The notes under the pieces were generated by a model that ran no database searches, was not told where the DNA came from, and worked only from the letters and a program-made list of their open reading frames with translations. A stretch of DNA of 64,000 bases from Anaeramoeba ignava. Lineage: Eukaryota > Metamonada > Anaeramoebidae. Positions within the stretch are counted from its first letter, which is position 1. Each line of letters opens with the position of its first letter. Shown here piece by piece: positions 58,811-64,000 of the stretch. The position numbers and the translations under genes are program-made. The DNA lies in the NCBI GenBank assembly GCA_028826165.1, contig JAPDFW010000059.1, forward strand, positions 232,501 through 296,500, written 5' to 3'.

Positions 58811-60321
58811 TTAACCGCAAACTTCAAAAAGACAAAGCCAACAAAAATAAATCAAAAAACAAAGATAAAGTGGAATAAAAGCATAAGAAATATGATTAAA
58901 TCGAGAAACTTCAAGAAAAAGAAGAATGAAAATTTCAATAATTGAAAGAGGAATAGCAATAGCAATAGAAATAATGCTCATCACAACAACCAAAATTTCA
59001 TCACGAGCTCCATAACACAAACCAGAACAAATCCAAATGGGAAGCAAATCTAACAAAAAAAGTGGAACAAAAACAACTCCATAATTCCATTTAACTGTTT
59101 CATCCAAACGCAATCCAAGAAACAAAATAAAAATAATTAACATCAAAGGAATAATAATTCCGGTTGAAAGTTCCCATTCAAAATCGCGACAAGAAACACA
59201 AGAAAAGCCAACAAAAAAGGATACAAAAATAAGAAATAAAGGAATAAATACGATCAACCATGAGCATTTGATATACTCATCAGCTCGTAATCCAATCAAC
59301 AAGAATTGAACCAATAAAATCAAAAAAATCATTCCCAATCCAAAAATATATGATTCATTCATTCGAGCATAAAATACGAAATTATTGATTGCAAGAAACA
59401 AGAACGGAAGCAAAAAAGGAATCAAAATATAAACTACTTTTGAGTCTAATTTTCCTTCAACTTGAATATTCAATAACATAATAAAAACAAAAAATCCAAA
59501 ACTTAGAAAAACCAAATTGTAAACATTGAATCTAAAAAACCGCCGTTCATATTGATATCTATTTTCCCATTCTTTCCTTTTTTTTGCACTTTCTTTCCAC
59601 AATTTCTCTTTTTGTTTAAATCCTTTATAAAGACTATTTGAAAGTGAAATTAATTCTTTTTTTGGATCTTCTGAATCTTTAATAAGTTCAATTACTTTTG
59701 GTTGAAATTCTTCAATATCCAAAAAAGAATCACCATAATCATCATAAGTTCTTCTTCTTAGTCTTGAAAAATTAGATTTTGTTTTAGTTTTTTTTTTGGG
59801 TCTATTTGGTTGACCCCATCCAAAATTAGAATCATCTTCCGTTTCATTTTGTTCAAAATCTTGCTTAATAATTCCATAAATTTGGATCTCATTTTTGGTA
59901 TAAGCAACATTTGGTGAATCAACTTCAGTTTTTTCAATTAAAAAATAGGGAAGATGACTGGATGAAATTGCTCTCCAAGTGTGATTGTCTTGTGTTAATT
60001 CAGAAAGAGCTGTGCAAGTTGAAGCAAATCTAATAAAAGCACCTGGTGATAAAAATTGGCAAATATAAAGCAAAACTTTTTTTGTTTTCAAATTATATTT
60101 AAAAAACTAAATTATTATTTGCTTTTTGAAAATATTTGGTTTTATTTCTTAATTTTACCTTCAACTGGAAGCATATCACAAATTAAATTTTCTTCTTCTG
60201 GTGGAAATTTAAGTAAATCACCATAACCAGAGTATTCTCCATATTTTAAATGATCAAAATGATATTCATTAAATCTAACTGCTTGTCTTCCATAATAATT
60301 TGTAATTGAAAAATTTTCCAT
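58811..60321 (-). CDS. F-box / TMEM185-like multi-pass membrane protein
   Basis: Exons 60321-60159 and 60075-58811; phase 1 match; 475 aa. Splicing joins DMLPVE to VLLYICQFLSPGAFIRF, completing an F-box (~52-92, ending in HTWRAI), the Skp1-binding motif of SCF ubiquitin ligases. A charged linker carries RLRRRTYDDYG. The C-terminal half (~235-475) has about eight hydrophobic segments with repeated W-x-IVFIPLFL and WNYGVVFVPLFLLDLLPIW-type motifs, as in the TMEM185/FAM11A family. It would place an F-box on a membrane, possibly for turnover of membrane proteins (inference). The last segment ends only four residues before the C-terminus (LFEVCG). A soluble F-box gene fused to a membrane gene is less likely because the linker is one exon. 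Confidence 0.82.
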
Positions 60322-60329
60322 TTTAATGA

Positions 60330-60472
60330 AAAAAAAATAAAAGAAAAAAAATGAAAAATTTAATTAATTTTTTTTTTAATTTTTAAAAAAAGCAAAAAAA
60401 AAAAGCAAAAAAAAGTGGAACAAAAATTCGAATTTCCTTAATTAAAGAAAAAGAAAAAGAAAAAGAAACAAA
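60330..60472 (-). promoter_or_regulatory. Short spacer with TTTCATTTTTTTT tract before the F-box gene
   Basis: 143 bp between the ribokinase stop and the F-box gene start, with TTTTTCATTTTTTTTC (60345-60360) and TTCCACTTTTTT (60411-60421) in gene orientation, and a (CTTTTT)n block at 60446-60468. Confidence 0.35.
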
Positions 60473-61396
60473 TTATTTTTTATCTTCTTTTAAAAATTCC
60501 AATTCATCTCTTTTTGGACAAAAAGAAACTGAACCTTTTCTTTTAACTGCTTCTGTAGCAACCAAAGTAGCGAATTCGATAGCCTTTTCAATATCCATAC
60601 CCTCTGCAATAAAAGCAGCCAAAGATCCAACAAAAGCATCACCACAACCTGATTTATCTATGACATTTACTTGAGGAGCAGGAAAAACTTTTGAGAACTT
60701 TTCTGTTCGATAAAGGGAACCTTTTCCGCCCATTGTAATAACAACATGAGGAACACCTTTTTTAAGGAAGTCCTTACCCGCAGCAGAAGTGTCTTTACTA
60801 GTCTCGATTTGCCTGTGTATAATGTTCTCAGCTTCTGCCGTATTAGGACAAAGTAGATCCGTTAATTTGAAAATTTGATCTGGCAAATCTCTTAAACCTG
60901 GAGTTGGATTAAGAATTGTAAAAGCGCCATGTTTTTTCCCTAATTCTAAGGCTTTCAAAGCTACATCAACAGAGATCTCGAGTTGACAAAGAACAACCTT
61001 CGCATCTTTGAAGACTTCCTCGTATTCCTCAATGTCTTTACTTGTTAAATCTTTCGTCACTCCAGCGTGTATAACTGTGTAACTATTCCCATCTTTATCA
61101 ATATCTACAAAAGATATCCCCGTTTTTTTATTTGGAATTGTTCGCACATGATCTGTTGGTACTGAGTAAGCTACTAAGTTCTGGATTACTTGTTTCCCAA
61201 AATCATCATCTCCTACTGTTGAAATTAGTGATGTTTTTGCTCCCATTTTTTGAGCTATAATTGCTTGATTTGCTCCTTTTCCTCCAAATCCTATCTCAAG
61301 TGAATCCCCTGAAATTGTTTCTCCTGATTTAGGAAATCTTGATACATATGAATACATTTCATATGTTGCTACTCCTACTATAACAATTTTTGACAT
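60473..61396 (-). CDS. Ribokinase (PfkB-family sugar kinase)
   Basis: Single exon, 307 aa, full length for ribokinase. The first PfkB signature lies at ~37-44 (FGGKGANQ) with SGETISG upstream. The second signature reads IDKSGCGDAFVGS (~246-258) with the anion-hole GCGD and catalytic Asp at ~253. NPTPGLRDLPDQ and LLCPNTAEAE are typical of ribokinase rather than adenosine or fructokinase. It should phosphorylate D-ribose to ribose-5-phosphate. The N-terminal sugar-binding site reads GVATYEMYSYV, so the usual Asp of the GSxNxD motif is replaced, which may alter substrate choice. The gene lacks introns and repeats and is richer in G+C than its neighbours, which fits later acquisition or strong constraint. 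Confidence 0.95.
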   Translation of the reverse strand: MSKIVIVGVATYEMYSYVSRFPKSGETISGDSLEIGFGGKGANQAIIAQKMGAKTSLISTVGDDDFGKQVIQNLVAYSVPTDHVRTIPNKKTGISFVDIDKDGNSYTVIHAGVTKDLTSKDIEEYEEVFKDAKVVLCQLEISVDVALKALELGKKHGAFTILNPTPGLRDLPDQIFKLTDLLCPNTAEAENIIHRQIETSKDTSAAGKDFLKKGVPHVVITMGGKGSLYRTEKFSKVFPAPQVNVIDKSGCGDAFVGSLAAFIAEGMDIEKAIEFATLVATEAVKRKGSVSFCPKRDELEFLKEDKK

Positions 61397-61459
61397 TTTG
61401 TGTAAAAAAAAATGATTTTTCTTTTTTTTATTTTAAAGAAAAAAAAATTCAAATTAATA

Positions 61460-62915
61460 AAATACAACAATATTGCATAGAATTAATTTATAAAATATAT
61501 TTTAAAATAATTCTAAATTTTAAATAATTTAAATTTAATAAAATTAATTATAATTAACTTAATAATTTCATTTTATTATTTATTAATTAATTAATAATAA
61601 AAATAATTAATAAAATATATAAATAATATATAGAATTAATTTATAAAATATATTTTAAAATAATTCTAAATTTTAAATAATTTAAATTTAATAAAATTAA
61701 TTATAATTAAATTAATAATTTCATTTTATTATTTATTAATTAATTAATAATAAAAATAATTAATAAAATATATAAATAATATATAGAATTAATTTATAAA
61801 ATATATTTTGAAATAATTCTAAAATTTAAATAATTTAAATTTAATAAAATTAATTATAATTAACTTAATAATTTTATTTTATTATTTATTAATTAATTAA
61901 TAATAAAAATAATTAATAAAATATATAAATATTATTTAGAATTAATTTATAAAATATATTTTGAAATAATTCTAAAATTTAAATAATTTAAATTTAATAA
62001 AATTAATTATAATTAACTTAATAAATTCATTTTAATATTTATTAATATATTAATAATAAAAATAATTAATAAAATATATAAATATTATTTAGAATTAATT
62101 TATAAAATATATTTTGAAATAATTCTAAAATTTAAATAATTTAAATTTAATAAAATTAATTATAATTAACTTGATAATTTCATTTTTATTATTTATTAAT
62201 TAATTAATAATAAAAATAATTAATAAAATATATAAATATTATTTAAAATTAATTTATAAAATATATTTTAAAATAATTCTAAAATTTAAATAATTTAAAT
62301 TTAATAAAATTAATTATAATTAACTTAATAATTTTATTTTTATTATTTATTAATTAATTAATAATAAAAATAATTAATAAAATATATAAATATTATATAG
62401 AATTAATTTATAAAATATATTTTAAAATAATTCTAAAATTTAAATAATTTAAATTTAATAAAATTATTTATAATTAATTTAATAATTTCATTTTAATTAT
62501 TTATTAATTAATTAATAATAAAAATAATTAATAAAATATATAAATATTATTTAGAATTAATTTATAAAATATATTTTGAAATAATTCTAAAATTTAAATA
62601 ATTTAAATTTAATAAAATTAATTATAATTAACTTAATAATTTTATTTTATTATTTATTAATTAATTAATAATAAAAATAATTAATAAAATATATAAATAT
62701 TATTTAGAATTAATTTATAAAATATATTTTGAAATAATTCTAAAATTTAAATAATTTAAATTTAATAAAATTAATTATAATTAACTTGATAATTTCATTT
62801 TATTATTTATTAATTAATTAATAATAAAAATAATTAATAAAATATATAAATATTATTTAGAATTAATTTATAAAATATATTTTGAAATAATTCTAAAATT
62901 TAAATAATTTAAATC
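61460..62915. repeat. ~153-bp satellite array, about ten copies
   Basis: The anchor GAATTAATTTATAAAATATA recurs near 61480, 61632, 61788, 61939, 62094, 62247 (as AAATTAATTT), 62399, 62553, 62707 and 62862, a period of about 153 bp. Each unit also carries TTTAAATTTAATAAAATTAA, a perfect AATTAATTAATT palindromic block and AATAAAATATATAAATA. Copies are 90% or more alike by eye; later copies share GAAATAATTCTAAAATTT while early ones have AAAATAATTCTAAATTTT. The last copy is cut off at 62915. G+C is very low. No gene. Confidence 0.93.
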
Positions 62916-63039
62916 GGAAAAATTTTTTGAAATTTAAATTTTCATTTTTTTATTTGTTCAAAAACTAAAATTTCTTTTTTTTTTCTTTTTTCATAAATTT
63001 TAAACATAAAAATAAACATAAAAAAATAAATAAACTATT
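62916..63039 (+). promoter_or_regulatory. Upstream region of the chorein-domain gene
   Basis: T-rich tract with TTTTCATTTTTTTATTTG (62940-62957) and TTTTTTCATAAATTTT (62987-63002) about 40-100 bases before the ATG at 63040. Function inferred. Confidence 0.3.
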
Positions 63040-64000
63040 ATGAAATCAGTAATAAAGACTGCAATAGTAGATTTTCTTTCTCCATTTTTACGAAGTATTA
63101 TTTCAAAACTGAAAAAAAAATTTAAAATTAAAAAAATTACAAATTTAATTTGTTTTTCTTTTTGTTTAAAAAAAATCAAATTTTTTCAATTAAATTAAAG
63201 ACTTCAGCAAAAAGGATCTTGATTTAAATTTCTTTTCTGGAACTTCTGAAATTAGAAATCTTGAAATTAATCCTAATTTCATTCGTAAAATAATGCCAAT
63301 TCCTCAATTAGAAATTGAAAGAGGTTTTGTTAGTAAAATTAATTTAGAAGTAAATTATTTATTAATTTAAATTTTGGAAAAAAAAATATCAGAAAATATA
63401 AATCAATCAAAAAAAATTTTTCTTCTTTTTTATTTTCCAAATTTAATTCTTTAATAAAAATCAAAAAGGTTCCTTATACTCATATTGGAACAAAATCAAC
63501 TATAATTTTAATTGAAAATGTTGAAATTGTTTTAGTTGAAAAAGATTTATCACAAAATAATTTAGATCAATTAAATGAAAAGTATATAAATTTTTTAATA
63601 ATTTTTTGGAAAGTAAAATTTTATTTAATGTTAAATTGCTTTTTTTTTTCTTTTGTTTTGGAATTTAAAATTTACCATTTTCCAAATTTTTACAAGGAAT
63701 TCAAATAAAAATGATGGAAATGAAATTAATTTAACTGAAAATAATGATAATTCAAAATCAAATCAAAAATCAAATCAAAAATTAAATCAAAAATCAAATC
63801 AAAAATCAAATCAAAAATTAGAAAAAGAATCAAATCAAAAATCAAATCAAAAATTAGAAAAAAAATCAAATCAAAAATTAGATCAAAAATCAAATCAAAA
63901 ATCAAATCAAAAATCAAATCAAAAATCAAATCAAAAATTAAATCAAGAATCAAATCAAAAATCAAATCAAAAATCAAATCAAAAATCAAATCAAAAATTA
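63040..64000 (+). CDS. Chorein-domain (VPS13/ATG2-type) lipid-transfer protein, N-terminal part (runs off window end)
   Basis: Exons 63040-63151, 63201-63349, 63469-63581 and 63697 to the edge. Phases 1, 0 and 2 agree; the first donor (GTTTTT, 49-nt intron) is the weakest call. MKSVIKTAIVDFLSPFLRSI resembles the chorein N-terminal helix. DLDLNFFSGTSEIRNLEI and IMPIPQLEIERGFVSKINLE followed by VPYTHIGTKSTIILIENVEI give the expected chorein layout (beta strands, then L-IPW-like VPYT, then the I-ENVEIVL strand). VPS13/ATG2-type proteins are rod-shaped bridges moving lipids between organelles. The predicted fourth exon continues as SerAsnGlnLys tetrapeptide repeats coded by a 12-bp unit to the window edge. 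Only the first ~226 residues are visible, so the member of the family cannot be named. Confidence 0.75.
63750..64000 (+). repeat. 12-bp coding repeat (SerAsnGlnLys)n in the chorein gene
   Basis: TCAAATCAAAAA units (about 20), with Leu and Glu variants, in frame with the predicted exon 4. The opposite strand is also open but only mirrors the repeat. Confidence 0.85.

Noticed and set aside
63726-63989. Minus-strand frame of Ile-Phe-Asp-Leu repeats
   Set aside because: Antisense of the SerAsnGlnLys coding repeat, which is phase-linked to a chorein domain on + strand.
1-64000. tRNA, rRNA or transposon genes
   Set aside because: Looked for cloverleaf-like G+C islands, rRNA-like blocks, transposase or reverse transcriptase motifs and long terminal repeats by eye; none seen. 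A tRNAscan or covariance search was not possible.

Overview
The window is an extremely A+T-rich nuclear DNA segment of a unicellular eukaryote. Protein-coding islands carry spliceosomal GT-AG introns (33 inferred, most with reading-phase agreement), and almost every intron or spacer longer than about 200 bp is a simple repeat or minisatellite. Asn-Gln (CAAAAT)n and Asn-Glu tracts, many PH/RGS/RasGAP/RhoGAP regulators and TCATTTTT-like tracts before start codons suggest a free-living amoeboid protist. An Anaeramoeba-type metamonad is my best guess; a dictyostelid or heterolobosean is not excluded.

Layout: 1-254 degenerate Ras-like GTPase (-, cut by the window edge); 255-2444 19-bp minisatellite; 2445-3938 two tandem RING-H2 membrane protein genes (+); 4068-11841 PAS - coiled coil - RGS - DUF547 gene (-) with a 4.2-kb intron made of one 12-bp repeat; 12173-13898 small tandem PH-like protein (-); 14.3-16.5 kb ~180-bp satellite; 17769-19505 Cdc25-type phosphatase (+); 19734-23134 Dna2-like nuclease-helicase with broken frame (-); 24076-31174 giant SH3/PH/RasGAP protein (-); 31785-32981 cyclophilin (-); 33599-33898 small unknown protein (+); 34067-35185 PIG-H (-); 35533-40497 WNK-type kinase with frame-broken repetitive tail (-); 41774-43868 bacterial-style nucleoside kinase (-); 45460-46955 GPN2 GTPase (-); 48439-52775 protein with about eleven tandem PH-like modules (-, one -1 frameshift); 53302-58731 RhoGAP-FYVE protein (-) with a 2.3-kb repeat intron; 58811-60321 F-box/TMEM185-like membrane protein (-); 60473-61396 ribokinase (-); 61.46-62.9 kb ~153-bp satellite; 63040-64000 chorein-domain (VPS13/ATG2-like) protein (+, cut by the window edge).

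Functionally the window is dominated by G-protein and phosphoinositide signalling (Ras-like, RGS, RasGAP, RhoGAP, FYVE, PH-like arrays). Housekeeping genes sit among them: PIG-H, GPN2, cyclophilin, ribokinase, nucleoside kinase and Cdc25. No operon-like logic is visible. Exon structures were built by hand from splice signals, phase agreement and family alignment from memory; no transcript or database evidence was available.
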